The notes under the pieces are model-generated. The model was not told the DNA's origin. It was given only the letters and a program-made list of their open reading frames with translations, and did not search any database. Positions 24,075 through 34,912 of a DNA stretch of 64,000 nt are shown here, one piece after another; the stretch's first letter is position 1; each line of letters opens with the position of its first letter. The stretch comes from Microbacterium aurantiacum (lineage in GTDB: Bacteria > Actinomycetota > Actinomycetes > Actinomycetales > Microbacteriaceae). The position numbers were made by a program, and so were the translations under genes. The stretch spans positions 124,001 through 188,000 of the forward strand of contig NZ_PGGU01000005.1 in the NCBI RefSeq assembly GCF_002872075.1. The letters run 5' to 3'.

Positions 24075-25520
24075 ATGACCGCCGCAGAATTCGTCGTCGT
24101 CGCCAACAGGCTGCCCGTCGACCGTGTTGCAGGCCCCGACGGGGAGGAAGTCTGGCGCACTTCGCCCGGCGGGCTCGTCGCCGCGCTCGAGCCCGTGATG
24201 CAGGGCGTCAACGGCGCATGGGTGGGCTGGCCGGGGCAGGCCGACCTCGATGTGAAGCCCTTCACCTCCGGCGGCATCCGGCTGATCCCGATCGCATTGA
24301 GCGAGCAGGAGGTGGCCGAGTACTACGAGGGATTCTCCAACGACACGATCTGGCCGCTGTACCACGACGTGATCGCGCCGCCCCAGTACCACCGGGAATG
24401 GTGGGATGCGTATGTCGCGGTGAACCGGCGTTTCGCCGATGCCGCCGCTGCCGCCGTCGCCGAGGGCGGGACCGTCTGGGTGCACGACTATCAGTTGCAG
24501 CTGGTGCCGCAGATGGTGAGGGCGCTGCGACCGGACGTGACGATCGGGTACTTCCATCACATCCCGTTCCCGACGCACGGTCTGTATGCGCAGCTGCCGT
24601 GGCGAGGACAGGTGCTCCGAGGTCTTCTCGGAGCCGACGTGATCGGGTTCCAGCGGGCGACGGATGCCACGAACTTCCTCAACGCGGTCCGCCGTCGGCT
24701 GAAGTACGAGATCAAGTCGTCGACGGTCACCGTGCCCTCGGGCAACGGCGAGATCGACGACAGGGGCGATTCGCATCGGGCGCTGGTGAGGGCGTTCCCG
24801 ATCTCGATCGACACCGTGCCATACCTGGAGCTCGCCGCTCGTCCGGACATCCAGGCACGCGCGGCGGAGATCAGGGCGAACCTGGGCAATCCGAAGCATG
24901 TCCTTCTCGGCGTCGACCGCCTCGACTACACCAAGGGCATCGGGCACCGGGTGAAGGCCTACGGAGAGCTTCTCGCCTCCGGTGACCTGTCGGTCGAAGA
25001 CGTCACCCTCGTGCAGGTCGCGAGCCCGAGCCGCGAGCGCGTCGACGCGTACGCGAACCTGCGGGACGAGATCGAGCTCGCGGTCGGACGGATCAACGGC
25101 GACAACGACACCATGGGGCACACGGCCATCCGGTATCTGCACCAGGGATTCCCGCGGGAGGAGATGGCGGCGCTGTATCTGGCTGCCGATGTGATGCTCG
25201 TGACCGCCCTCCGCGACGGCATGAATCTCGTGGCGAAGGAATACGTCGCCACGCGGATCGACAACCGCGGTGTGTTGGTGCTCAGCGAGTTCGCCGGCGC
25301 CGCCGATGAGCTCGGCACGGCGATCCTGGTGAACCCGCACGACATCGAAGGTCTCAAAGAGGCCATCATGCGCGCTGTCGAGATGCCGCCGAGGGAGCAG
25401 GCGCGGCGGATGCGGTCGTTGCGACGTCGCGTTCTCGACAATGACGTGACCGCGTGGTCGAGCTCCTTCCTGACCGCCCTCGCGACCGCCCGTGACGCGC
25501 GCTCCGGAGCGAGGGCCTGA
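24075..25520 (+). CDS. otsA: trehalose-6-phosphate synthase OtsA
   Basis: OtsA joins UDP- or ADP-glucose to glucose-6-phosphate to form trehalose-6-phosphate. The 481-residue GT20 enzyme shows the N-terminal VVANRLPVDR, the glucose-6-phosphate region YPLYHD-like WPLYHDVIAPP, HDYQLQLVP near residue 138, FHHIPFP, and the sugar-nucleotide site GVDRLDYTKGI near 275. The C-terminal DGMNLVAKEY and SEFAGAADEL match the family. ATG 24075 has a GAGGAG site 6 bases upstream; the longer frame starting at 24024 adds 17 residues without family support. otsB follows 28 bases later, completing the pathway. Confidence 0.95.
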   Translation: MTAAEFVVVANRLPVDRVAGPDGEEVWRTSPGGLVAALEPVMQGVNGAWVGWPGQADLDVKPFTSGGIRLIPIALSEQEVAEYYEGFSNDTIWPLYHDVIAPPQYHREWWDAYVAVNRRFADAAAAAVAEGGTVWVHDYQLQLVPQMVRALRPDVTIGYFHHIPFPTHGLYAQLPWRGQVLRGLLGADVIGFQRATDATNFLNAVRRRLKYEIKSSTVTVPSGNGEIDDRGDSHRALVRAFPISIDTVPYLELAARPDIQARAAEIRANLGNPKHVLLGVDRLDYTKGIGHRVKAYGELLASGDLSVEDVTLVQVASPSRERVDAYANLRDEIELAVGRINGDNDTMGHTAIRYLHQGFPREEMAALYLAADVMLVTALRDGMNLVAKEYVATRIDNRGVLVLSEFAGAADELGTAILVNPHDIEGLKEAIMRAVEMPPREQARRMRSLRRRVLDNDVTAWSSSFLTALATARDARSGARA

Positions 25521-25548
25521 CGATGATCGAATGCCGAATGGAGACACT

Positions 25549-26346
25549 GTGACCCGTACCTGGACGCCGGGAACCCCGGATGCCGACCTCTCGGCGATCG
25601 CCGCCACTCCGCGTCTGGTCGTCGCGCTCGACTTCGACGGAACGGCTTCGCCGCTGATCCCGGAACCGATGGCGGCGCGGGCTCTGCCTGAGGTCGCCGC
25701 TCAGGTGGCACGGCTCGCCGCGCTACCGGACACCGTGGTCGCCTACGTCTCCGGGCGCAGCATGCACGATCTGCGGGAGATCACGGAGCACGACGACGAC
25801 TCCCCGATCGCGCTCGCCGGTTCGCACGGCGCCCAGTACTGGTACCCCGGCATCGGGGAGGTCGACAGCGTCGGCGAGGCCACCGAAGAGGGCGCGCGGG
25901 AGGCCCTCTGGGAGGCCGCGCGCCCGATCATCGATCGGCATGAAGGCGCCGAGTTCGAGCCGAAGACCTTCGGCATGGGCGTGCACACGCGCAGCGCCGA
26001 CCGCGAGACCGAGGTCCGCGTGTTCGCCGAGGTCGACGCCCTCGTGGCCGAGCGCTTCCCGCACTGGCGACGCCGTGCCGGCCACAGGGTGCTGGAGTTC
26101 TCCTCGAGGACCGAGGGCAAGGATGCCGCCATGACGGCGCTCCGCGACCACTTCGACGCCACCGGCATCCTGTTCGCCGGTGACGATGTCACCGACGAGG
26201 ACGCGATGCGCGTGCTGCAGGACGGCGACCTCGGCGTAAGGGTCGGGCCGGGGGAGTCCGCGGCGCTGCTGCGTGTGGACAGCCCACAACAGATCGCCCA
26301 GCTTCTGGAGGCGCTCGCGGACGAGCGGGCTGCGCGGCAGGAATAG
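25549..26346 (+). CDS. otsB: trehalose-6-phosphate phosphatase OtsB
   Basis: OtsB removes phosphate from trehalose-6-phosphate to give trehalose. The 265-residue HAD-type phosphatase has motif I ALDFDGTASPL near residue 27, the motif II region VAYVSGRSMHDL near 65, motif III Lys in EGKDAAMTAL and motif IV AGDDVTDEDAM near 210. GTG 25549 has GGAG five bases upstream and is preferred; ATG 25531 and the longer open frame are alternatives. It is 28 bases from the otsA stop, so both are likely one operon. ilvD starts nine bases after its stop but has its own promoter box. Confidence 0.93.
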   Translation: MTRTWTPGTPDADLSAIAATPRLVVALDFDGTASPLIPEPMAARALPEVAAQVARLAALPDTVVAYVSGRSMHDLREITEHDDDSPIALAGSHGAQYWYPGIGEVDSVGEATEEGAREALWEAARPIIDRHEGAEFEPKTFGMGVHTRSADRETEVRVFAEVDALVAERFPHWRRRAGHRVLEFSSRTEGKDAAMTALRDHFDATGILFAGDDVTDEDAMRVLQDGDLGVRVGPGESAALLRVDSPQQIAQLLEALADERAARQE

Positions 26347-26349
26347 ACT
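26344..26349 (+). promoter_or_regulatory. -10 box of ilvD, leaderless type
   Basis: TAGACT overlaps the otsB stop codon and lies six bases before the ilvD ATG. Confidence 0.6.
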
Positions 26350-26355
26350 GCCGTC

Positions 26356-28089
26356 ATGTCCTCGCATGATCCTTCTGCCAGCGCGCCCGCCGATTCCCGC
26401 ACCGTCGACATCAAGCCCCGTAGTCGCGTCGTCACCGACGGCATCGAGGCCACGACCTCCCGTGGCATGCTGCGTGCCGTCGGGATGGGGGATGCCGACT
26501 GGGAGAAGCCGCAGATCGGCATCGCCTCGAGCTGGAACGAGATCACGCCCTGCAACCTGAGCCTGGACCGTCTCGCTCAGGGCGCCAAGGAGGGCGTGCA
26601 CTCCGGCGGCGGGTACCCGCTGCAGTTCGGCACAATCTCCGTCTCCGACGGCATCTCGATGGGGCATGAGGGCATGCACTTCTCGCTCGTCTCGCGCGAG
26701 GTCATCGCCGACTCGGTCGAGACCGTGATGATGGCCGAGCGACTCGACGGCTCTGTGCTTCTGGCCGGATGCGACAAATCCATCCCGGGGATGCTGATGG
26801 CCAGCGCCCGACTCGATCTGTCCAGCGTCTTCCTCTACGCCGGATCCATCGCGCCTGGTTGGGTGAAGCTGTCCGACGGCACCGAGAAGGATGTCACGAT
26901 CATCGACTCGTTCGAGGCCGTCGGCGCTTGCCGCGCCGGGCTCATGAGCGAAGAGGACCTCAAGCGCATCGAGTGCGCGATCGCACCCGGTGAAGGGGCC
27001 TGCGGTGGCATGTACACCGCCAACACCATGGCATCCGTCGCCGAGGCACTCGGACTCAGCCTTCCGGGATCGGCCGCGCCGCCCGCGGCAGATCGCCGCC
27101 GCGACTACTTCGCGCACCGCTCCGGCGAGGCCGTCGTGAACCTGTTGCGTCTGGGGATCACCACGCGCGACATCCTCACCAAGGAGGCGTTCGAGAACGC
27201 GATCGCCCTCGCGATGGCACTCGGCGGCTCCACGAACGTCGTGCTGCACCTGCTGGCGATCGCCCGCGAAGCGGAGGTCGAGCTGAACCTGCACGACTTC
27301 AACCGCATCGGCGACAAGGTTCCCCACGTCGCGGACATGAAGCCTTTCGGCAAGTACGTCATGAACGACGTCGACCGGCACGGCGGCATCCCGGTGATCA
27401 TGAAGGCCATGCTCGACGAGGGACTCCTGCACGGAGACGCCCTCACCGTGACCGGGAAGACGCTCGCGGAGAACCTCGCAGAGCTCGACCCGCAGCCGAT
27501 CGACGGCAAGGTCATCCACACGTTCGACAACCCGATCCACGCCACCGGCGGCCTCACGATCCTGCACGGGTCGCTGGCACCCGAGGGTGCCGTCGTCAAG
27601 ACGGCGGGTTTCGACGCCGCCGTCTTCGAGGGCCCGGCCCGGGTCTTCGAGCGTGAGCGCGCCGCGATGGATGCGGTCGCGGAAGGGTCGATCGACCCGG
27701 GAACGGTGATCGTGATCCGCTACGAGGGCCCGAAGGGCGGGCCTGGAATGCGCGAGATGCTGGCGATCACCGCCGCCATCAAGGGCGCGGGGCTCGGAAA
27801 AGATGTACTACTCTTGACAGACGGACGATTCTCAGGCGGCACAACCGGCCTGTGCATCGGCCACATAGCACCCGAAGCGGTGGACGCAGGTCCTATCGCC
27901 TTCGTGCGCGATGGTGATCTGATACGGGTCGATATCGCGGCTCGCACCCTCGACCTACTCGTCGACGAGGCAGAGCTGAACTCCCGCCGCTCTGGCTGGG
28001 AGCCGCTTCCCCCGCGCTATACCCGTGGCGTTCTTGCCAAGTACTCGCGTCTCGTGCGGTCCGCCGCCGAGGGCGCGACGACCGGCTGA
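26356..28089 (+). CDS. ilvD: dihydroxy-acid dehydratase IlvD
   Basis: IlvD dehydrates 2,3-dihydroxy acids to 2-oxo acids in valine, isoleucine and leucine synthesis. It uses an Fe-S cluster whose ligands are visible: the first cysteine in ITPCNLS, a second in LAGCDKS near residue 136, and a third in [15 protein letters not shown] near 210. The catalytic serine is in [11 protein letters not shown] near 490. The 577-residue length is close to the family's usual size. The stretch 27795-27975 uses unusual codons (AAA, GTA, CTA, ATA, TCA, ACA) while the protein is conserved. The gene begins a string leading to ilvB, ilvN and ilvC. Confidence 0.97.
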   Translation: MSSHDPSASAPADSRTVDIKPRSRVVTDGIEATTSRGMLRAVGMGDADWEKPQIGIASSWNEITPCNLSLDRLAQGAKEGVHSGGGYPLQFGTISVSDGISMGHEGMHFSLVSREVIADSVETVMMAERLDGSVLLAGCDKSIPGMLMASARLDLSSVFLYAGSIAPGWVKLSDGTEKDVTIIDSFEAVGACRAGLMSEEDLKRIECAIAPGEGACGGMYTANTMASVAEALGLSLPGSAAPPAADRRRDYFAHRSGEAVVNLLRLGITTRDILTKEAFENAIALAMALGGSTNVVLHLLAIAREAEVELNLHDFNRIGDKVPHVADMKPFGKYVMNDVDRHGGIPVIMKAMLDEGLLHGDALTVTGKTLAENLAELDPQPIDGKVIHTFDNPIHATGGLTILHGSLAPEGAVVKTAGFDAAVFEGPARVFERERAAMDAVAEGSIDPGTVIVIRYEGPKGGPGMREMLAITAAIKGAGLGKDVLLLTDGRFSGGTTGLCIGHIAPEAVDAGPIAFVRDGDLIRVDIAARTLDLLVDEAELNSRRSGWEPLPPRYTRGVLAKYSRLVRSAAEGATTG

Positions 28090-28148
28090 ATCGCGTCGGC
28101 CACGCCTTCGGCATCCGACGTCGTCCACAGACCACCAGAAGGAATGTC

Positions 28149-29951
28149 ATGACTGCTGATTCCGTCTCGGCCGTGCCGAGGCCGCCCGCCCGCCAATCCG
28201 CCGCCCCGGAGCTCTCGGGTGCCGAGGCCGTCGTCCGCTCCCTGGAGCTGCTCGGCGTCACCGACGTCTTCGGGCTCCCCGGTGGTGCGATCCTCCCGCT
28301 CTACGACACGCTGATGGGCGATTCCCAGCTGCGCCACATCCTCGTGCGCCACGAGCAGGGCGCAGGTCACGCGGCCGAGGGATACGCCTCGGCCTCGGGA
28401 CGCGTCGGGGTCTGCATCGCGACCTCCGGTCCTGGTGCCACGAACCTCGTCACGGCGATCGCCGACGCCTACATGGACTCGGTGCCGATCGTGGCCATCA
28501 CCGGCCAGGTGTTCTCGACCCTCATGGGGACGGATGCATTCCAGGAGGCCGACATCGTCGGCATCACGATGCCGGTGACCAAGCACTCGTTCCTCGTGAA
28601 GGATCCGGCCGACGTTCCCGGTGCCATCGCGGCAGCGTTCGAGATCGCATCGACCGGTCGCCCCGGACCCGTCCTGGTGGACATCACCAAGGACGCGCAG
28701 CAGGCGATGGCGCCGTTCGTGTGGCCGCCCAAGATCGACCTCCCGGGTTACCGCCCGGTGACCAAGGCGCACGGCAAGCAGATCCAGGCCGCAGCGGCGC
28801 TGCTGGCCGAGGCGAAGAAGCCGGTGCTCTACGTCGGAGGTGGAGTGATCCGCGGACGCGCGTCCGCCGAACTGCTCGCGTTCGCCGAGACGACGGGCGC
28901 TCCTGTCGTCACCACGCTGATGGCGCGCGGGGCGTTCCCCGACTCGCATCCCCAGCATCTGGGCATGCCGGGAATGCACGGCACGGTCCCCGCTGTGCTC
29001 GCGCTGCAGGAATCCGACCTGCTCATCTCGCTCGGCGCACGCTTCGATGACCGGGTGACCGGCAAGGCTGCGCTCTTCGCGCCGAACGCGAAGGTCGTCC
29101 ACATCGACATCGACCCGGCGGAGATCTCCAAGATCCGCACGGCCGACGTGCCGATCGTCGGCGACGTGCGCGACGTCCTGGTCGACCTCGACGCGGCGTA
29201 CCGCGGCGCGATCGGCGACGCGAAGCCGGACACCGAGGAGTGGTGGTCGTACCTCGACGGTCTGCGCGACGAGTTCCCCCTCGGCTTCGCGCCGACCACC
29301 GACGGGCTCCTGGCGCCGCAGCACGTGATCCAGCGCATCGGCGAGCTCAGCGGACCTGAGGCCATCTATGCCGCCGGCGTCGGCCAGCACCAGATGTGGG
29401 CCGCGCAGTTCATCAAGTACGAGCGTCCGAACGCGTGGCTGAACTCCGGGGGAGCAGGCACGATGGGCTACTCCGTGCCCGCGGCGATGGGCGCCAAGGT
29501 CGCCGAGCCGGACCGCGTGGTCTGGGCCATCGACGGCGACGGCTGCTTCCAGATGACGAACCAGGAACTCGCCACCTGCACGATCAACAACATCCCGATC
29601 AAGGTCGCGATCATCAACAACTCCTCGCTGGGGATGGTGCGGCAGTGGCAGACGCTGTTCTACGACGGCCGGCACTCCAACACCGACCTGAACACCGGGC
29701 ACGGAACCGTCCGCATCCCCGACTTCGTCAAGCTGGCCGAGGCCTACGGGTGCCTCGCGATCCGCGTGGAGAAGGAGGACGAGGTGGATGCCGCGATCAA
29801 GCTCGCGCTCGAGACCAACGACCGCCCCGTCGTGATCGACTTCGTCGTGAGTGCGGACTCCATGGTGTGGCCGATGGTGCCGCAGGGCGTCAGCAACAGC
29901 TATGTCCAGTACGCGCGTGAGCACGCGCCCGAGTTCGAAGAGGAGATCTGA
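28149..29951 (+). CDS. ilvB: acetolactate synthase large subunit IlvB
   Basis: IlvB is the catalytic large subunit of acetohydroxyacid synthase, which starts valine, leucine and isoleucine synthesis. The 600-residue protein has the N-terminal TPP-pyrophosphate domain with [13 protein letters not shown] and the catalytic glutamate in [15 protein letters not shown] near residue 70. A central FAD-binding domain follows. The C-terminal TPP domain shows the GDG...NN motif as [16 protein letters not shown] then [13 protein letters not shown]. The start ATG follows GAAGGAATGTC. ilvN begins 3 bases after its stop. Confidence 0.97.
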   Translation: MTADSVSAVPRPPARQSAAPELSGAEAVVRSLELLGVTDVFGLPGGAILPLYDTLMGDSQLRHILVRHEQGAGHAAEGYASASGRVGVCIATSGPGATNLVTAIADAYMDSVPIVAITGQVFSTLMGTDAFQEADIVGITMPVTKHSFLVKDPADVPGAIAAAFEIASTGRPGPVLVDITKDAQQAMAPFVWPPKIDLPGYRPVTKAHGKQIQAAAALLAEAKKPVLYVGGGVIRGRASAELLAFAETTGAPVVTTLMARGAFPDSHPQHLGMPGMHGTVPAVLALQESDLLISLGARFDDRVTGKAALFAPNAKVVHIDIDPAEISKIRTADVPIVGDVRDVLVDLDAAYRGAIGDAKPDTEEWWSYLDGLRDEFPLGFAPTTDGLLAPQHVIQRIGELSGPEAIYAAGVGQHQMWAAQFIKYERPNAWLNSGGAGTMGYSVPAAMGAKVAEPDRVVWAIDGDGCFQMTNQELATCTINNIPIKVAIINNSSLGMVRQWQTLFYDGRHSNTDLNTGHGTVRIPDFVKLAEAYGCLAIRVEKEDEVDAAIKLALETNDRPVVIDFVVSADSMVWPMVPQGVSNSYVQYAREHAPEFEEEI

Positions 29952-29954
29952 GCC

Positions 29955-31555
<1,601 letters not shown>

Positions 31556-31577
31556 CCTCAAGATCTGAATCAAGAAT

Positions 31578-31604
31578 GGGCGTCCCTCGCGGGGCGCCCT
31601 TTCT
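31578..31604 (+). terminator. intrinsic terminator of ilvC
   Basis: GGGCGTCCC pairs with GGGGCGCCC around a four-base loop and is followed by TTTCT. Confidence 0.75.
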
Positions 31605-31639
31605 CGTATGTCCTCCGGGATACATCCGATGTCTTTGGC

Positions 31640-31645
31640 TAGGAT
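31640..31645 (+). promoter_or_regulatory. -10 box of fucosidase gene, leaderless type
   Basis: TAGGAT is six bases before the ATG at 31652, just beyond the ilvC terminator. Confidence 0.6.
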
Positions 31646-31651
31646 GAATCC

Positions 31652-32914
31652 ATGCGACAGGACTGGTTCGACGAGGCGCGATTCGGCATGTTCGTGCATT
31701 TCGGTCTCTACAGCGCCGCAGCGCGGCACGAGTGGGTGCAGAGCTTCGAGCGTCTCACCGAAGACGACTACCGCCAGTACTTCGAGCATTTCGACCCCGA
31801 TCTCTTCGATGCGCGTGCCCTCGCGCGCACGGCGAAGGAGACGGGGATGGGCTACGTGGTGCTGACGACGAAGCATCACGACGGCTTCTGCCTGTGGGAC
31901 TCGAATCTCACGGACTTCACCTCCGTCACCTCGGCCCGTCGTGACCTTGTTCGCGAGTACGTGGAGGCGCTGCGCGCCGAAGGGCTCAAAGTCGGTCTCT
32001 ACCATTCGCTCATCGACTGGCATCATCCGCACTTCACCCTCGACTGGACCCATCCGCGCCGGGACGACGCCGATGCCCGCGCCGTCGACGCGGGGCGGGA
32101 CATGGCCGTGTACCGTGAATATCTGCACGGCCAGGTGCGTGAGCTGCTCACCGGATACGGCGACATCGACTACCTGTTCTTCGACTTCACCAGCCCGGCC
32201 GAGAAGGACGGGTGGCCAGGCAAGGGTCCTGAGGACTGGGACGCCGAGGCGCTACTGGCGCTGTGCCGGGAGCTGCAGCCGAACATGCTGGTCAACGACC
32301 GGCTCGGCATCCCGGCCGATTTCGTCACCCCCGAGCAGTATCAGCCGACCGCGCCGATCGTTCGCGATGGGCTGCCGCTGGTGTGGGAGGCCTGCCAGAC
32401 GTTGAACGGCTCATGGGGGTATCACCGTGACAACACCGATCAGAAATCGGCCACGCTGCTGACGCAGATGCTGGTGGATTCCGTGTCGATGGGCGGCAAC
32501 ATGCTGCTCAACGTCGGGCCCGACGGCCGCGGAGCGATCGCCCGACGCGATGCGGAGACCCTGTCGGAGATCGCGGACTGGATGCGGCTGCATCGGGATG
32601 CCGTCATCGGGGCAGGGCATGCTCCTTTCACCCCGCCGCGCGAGGGCGTGTACACGCGTCGGGGCAACCGCCTGTATCTGAGTCTCTTCTTCTGGCCGAT
32701 GGGAGTCGTGCACCTTCCGGGACTCGCCGGTCGGGTGTCCTACGCACGACTCCTCAACGACGGCTCGTGGCTGCGGACGAGTGTCACCGACCCCGAACAG
32801 GAAGCCGACCTGATGACACCGGCCGGCCAAGCGGACGGCACGCTCAGCGTCCACCTGCCGGTGCGGCGTCCCGATGTCCTCATCCCGGTGATCGAACTCA
32901 CTCTCACGGACTGA
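31652..32914 (+). CDS. alpha-L-fucosidase (GH29)
   Basis: This 420-residue protein is a GH29-type alpha-L-fucosidase, releasing fucose from glycans. The N-terminal MFVHFGLYS and the TTKHHDGFCLWDS segment near residue 72 mark the family's catalytic barrel. The nucleophile is inferred as the aspartate of DYLFFDFTSP near residue 175. A QTLNGSWGYHRDN loop and MLLNVGPDGRG near 290 are further GH29 marks. It has no signal peptide, so it works inside the cell or on imported oligosaccharides. No transporter or other fucose gene is next to it. A closely related substrate is possible. Confidence 0.85.
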   Translation: MRQDWFDEARFGMFVHFGLYSAAARHEWVQSFERLTEDDYRQYFEHFDPDLFDARALARTAKETGMGYVVLTTKHHDGFCLWDSNLTDFTSVTSARRDLVREYVEALRAEGLKVGLYHSLIDWHHPHFTLDWTHPRRDDADARAVDAGRDMAVYREYLHGQVRELLTGYGDIDYLFFDFTSPAEKDGWPGKGPEDWDAEALLALCRELQPNMLVNDRLGIPADFVTPEQYQPTAPIVRDGLPLVWEACQTLNGSWGYHRDNTDQKSATLLTQMLVDSVSMGGNMLLNVGPDGRGAIARRDAETLSEIADWMRLHRDAVIGAGHAPFTPPREGVYTRRGNRLYLSLFFWPMGVVHLPGLAGRVSYARLLNDGSWLRTSVTDPEQEADLMTPAGQADGTLSVHLPVRRPDVLIPVIELTLTD

Positions 32915-32937
32915 AAAGCCCGCAGAGATCGGAGCGG

Positions 32938-33918
32938 CTACCCCGCCGGGGTCTCCTCGTCGGAGGGGGCCTCGTCCGCGGCGGGAGCGTCCTCGATCTC
33001 GATCGGGGCGTCGGATGGGTCGGCCCAGACGGGCGCCGGCAGCAGCGTGTCCGTCTGCCCATCGCGGATCGCCCGGAGTGCGGTGACGATGTCCGCCGAG
33101 TTCTCCGGGACAGCCAGTCCGCAGGTCTTCAACTCGGACGCGAACTCCAGCGTCAGACGGGTCTTGCCCGCCTCGATGGCCTGAGCCGTCGTTCCGGTGC
33201 GCTTCTCGCTGCCGGTCTGGATGTCCGACACCTCTTCGCAGACGTGATAGACGGAGCCGCCGTCGACCCAGACGACCTCGTCTTTGCCGAGCAGCTGGAT
33301 GACGGTGGACTGGTCCGCGGTGTACTTCTCGACGGACGGCGGGTTGAAGTCGATGCCGAGCACGACCGCGAGAGCGGCCAGGACGATGCCGACGATGCCG
33401 GCTGTCGTCTTCTGGCCCTTGTCCATGTCCTTGTTCAGGAAGATCAGGATGATCAGCGGCACGAACGCGATGATGGCGATGATCGCGCCGAGCTGGTTCT
33501 GCACGAAGAAGCGCACCGTGTCCGACTTCCTCGCCGGGTCGAGGCGATTCGCCTTCTTCCAGAGGAACGAGCCCGTGATGGCCAGGGCCGCGATGACGAC
33601 GAGCAGGACGAGCAGCGTGATGAACGCCCACTGCGGGAAGGTCGCTGTGACGCCCCGTTCCTCGATGAGACCGGTGTCGGGGTCGCGGAGAAGAGTACCG
33701 TCCTCGCCCACGAAGACGCGCTGACGCAGCAGCCAGAAGATGCCGACCGCCTCACCGGCGATCGCGAGGATCCACAGGACCATCGCGACCCAACGGAACG
33801 TGGTCGCCTTCGACTTCGCCTCGGCCGTCGGTGTCCAGTTCGCCGGCGGTTCGGCGGCTGTGCCGCCGTTCGACGCGGCCTGCTCGCGGCCGGCGGCCTT
33901 CTTCTTGTTCTCAACCAC
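32938..33918 (-). CDS. hypothetical membrane protein
   Basis: This 326-residue protein has three or more membrane segments: WVAMVLWILAIAGEAVGIFW (residues about 43-62), FITLLVLLVVIAALAITGSF (about 98-117) and two more near 145-190 (AIIAIIAFVPLIILIFL and GIVGIVLAALAVVLGI). A soluble tail of about 130 residues follows, with two cysteines (HVCEEV and LKTCGL) and an acidic C-terminus (PADEAPSDEETPAG). The first 40 residues are Ala/Lys-rich. I do not recognise a family. GTG 33918 has a GGGGAGG site seven bases before it. It diverges from the leaderless gene at 33977. Confidence 0.75.
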   Translation of the reverse strand: MVENKKKAAGREQAASNGGTAAEPPANWTPTAEAKSKATTFRWVAMVLWILAIAGEAVGIFWLLRQRVFVGEDGTLLRDPDTGLIEERGVTATFPQWAFITLLVLLVVIAALAITGSFLWKKANRLDPARKSDTVRFFVQNQLGAIIAIIAFVPLIILIFLNKDMDKGQKTTAGIVGIVLAALAVVLGIDFNPPSVEKYTADQSTVIQLLGKDEVVWVDGGSVYHVCEEVSDIQTGSEKRTGTTAQAIEAGKTRLTLEFASELKTCGLAVPENSADIVTALRAIRDGQTDTLLPAPVWADPSDAPIEIEDAPAADEAPSDEETPAG

Positions 33919-33964
33919 GCTGTTGCCTCCCCGATCGTTACAGCGCCGAGCTTAGTGGAAGCTC

Positions 33965-33970
33965 TACGCT
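33965..33970 (+). promoter_or_regulatory. -10 box of small membrane protein gene, leaderless type
   Basis: TACGCT lies six bases before the ATG at 33977. Confidence 0.6.
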
Positions 33971-33976
33971 GTGCTC

Positions 33977-34435
33977 ATGACATCCGATTCCGACGACGCA
34001 TTGGCCTGGGCGGGCGACGAAGAGGCGTCGAAGAGCGACGCCGCGCTTCCGCGCGGATGGAACGCCGTCGGCAAGGGCAGCGCCGAGGTCGGGCGGCTCG
34101 AAGACGACGGCACCGTCACGCAGGCGGGGGCGCCGACGCCGATGAGCACCACGATGCTCCTCACGGTCGGCATCGTCGGGGGCATCTACCTCCTCTACAC
34201 GATCGGCTGGGTCATCGGCGGACTCCGGCTCAAGCCGCTGACCTCTCTGATCGTCGCGGACGCGATGTTCGTGCCGTGGTTCGTGCTGGCGATCGCGGCG
34301 CCTGCGCTCTGGTTCCTCACCACGTGGGTCCTCACGCGAGGACGCGCGACCTGGATCCGCCTGCTCGTCCTTCTTCTCGGCGTGGTGCTGCTGGTGCCAT
34401 GGCCCTTCGTGACGGTGGGAGTGATCGGATCATGA
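33977..34435 (+). CDS. hypothetical membrane protein
   Basis: This 152-residue protein has a 55-residue acidic cytoplasmic N-terminus (DSDDALAWAGDEEASKSDAA), followed by three predicted membrane segments (residues about 57-80, 92-115 and 125-145). The first is TTMLLTVGIVGGIYLLYTIG, the last LLVLLLGVVLLVPWPFVTVG. No family is recognised. I prefer ATG 33977 over GTG 33971 because the TACGCT box is six bases before it. The next gene overlaps its end by four bases (ATGA), so the two are translated together, probably as parts of one membrane complex. Confidence 0.7.
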   Translation: MTSDSDDALAWAGDEEASKSDAALPRGWNAVGKGSAEVGRLEDDGTVTQAGAPTPMSTTMLLTVGIVGGIYLLYTIGWVIGGLRLKPLTSLIVADAMFVPWFVLAIAAPALWFLTTWVLTRGRATWIRLLVLLLGVVLLVPWPFVTVGVIGS

Positions 34436-34791
34436 GTGCTGCAGGAGAATCCGTGCAGGGGGCGGCGTTCGGCGAGGGCCCCCGCTGGCTGATCTGGACG
34501 GTCGTGGGCGCCGCCGGACTGCTGTACTCCTACGCCGTCTGGAACGCCGTCGCCTATCTCGTCTCGATCCTGCCGAGCGGTCTGACCGTGATCGGCTGGG
34601 TGACGCTCCTGTTCGGAGTGCTGTTCCCGATCATCGTTTTCGCGCTCGCCCTCGCGATCGGACGGCGTCGCAACGTCGGCGACCTCGCCCTGGTGCTTCT
34701 CGCCGGACTCGGCGTGGTGGCGGTGTTCTGGCTGAACCTGCTCGGATACAGCGTGCTGAACATGGACGAACTGGTGACCGTCTCCCGCTGA
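34432..34791 (+). CDS. hypothetical membrane protein, coupled to the preceding gene
   Basis: This 119-residue protein has three membrane segments: WLIWTVVGAAGLLYSYAVWN near residue 20, LTVIGWVTLLFGVLFPIIVF near 50 and LVLLAGLGVVAVFWLNLLG near 88. No catalytic motif is visible. The overlap with the previous gene (ATGA) and similar size suggest they act together. The start codon is the ATG within that overlap; a longer frame on this strand runs back across the minus-strand membrane-protein gene and is rejected. Confidence 0.7.
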   Translation: MSAAGESVQGAAFGEGPRWLIWTVVGAAGLLYSYAVWNAVAYLVSILPSGLTVIGWVTLLFGVLFPIIVFALALAIGRRRNVGDLALVLLAGLGVVAVFWLNLLGYSVLNMDELVTVSR

Positions 34792-34912
34792 CCCCGGAAG
34801 TCACACGGCGGGGTGCGCCGAGCTGCTCCGGTACAGTTGAAACCGATCGCGCCCCCACGGTGTGCGGCGCATCGGCCCCTCCCGCCTGTCGCGCTGCCCC
34901 GAAGGATCCACT

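Noticed and set aside
25723..27567. 614-residue minus-strand frame across otsB and ilvD
   Set aside because: Opposite to two well-supported genes; the composition is of shadow type and no domain is visible.
32767..34431. Large plus-strand frame leading into the small membrane gene at 34432
   Set aside because: It overlaps a clear minus-strand membrane protein and the gene at 33977, and the overlap ATGA fixes the true start.
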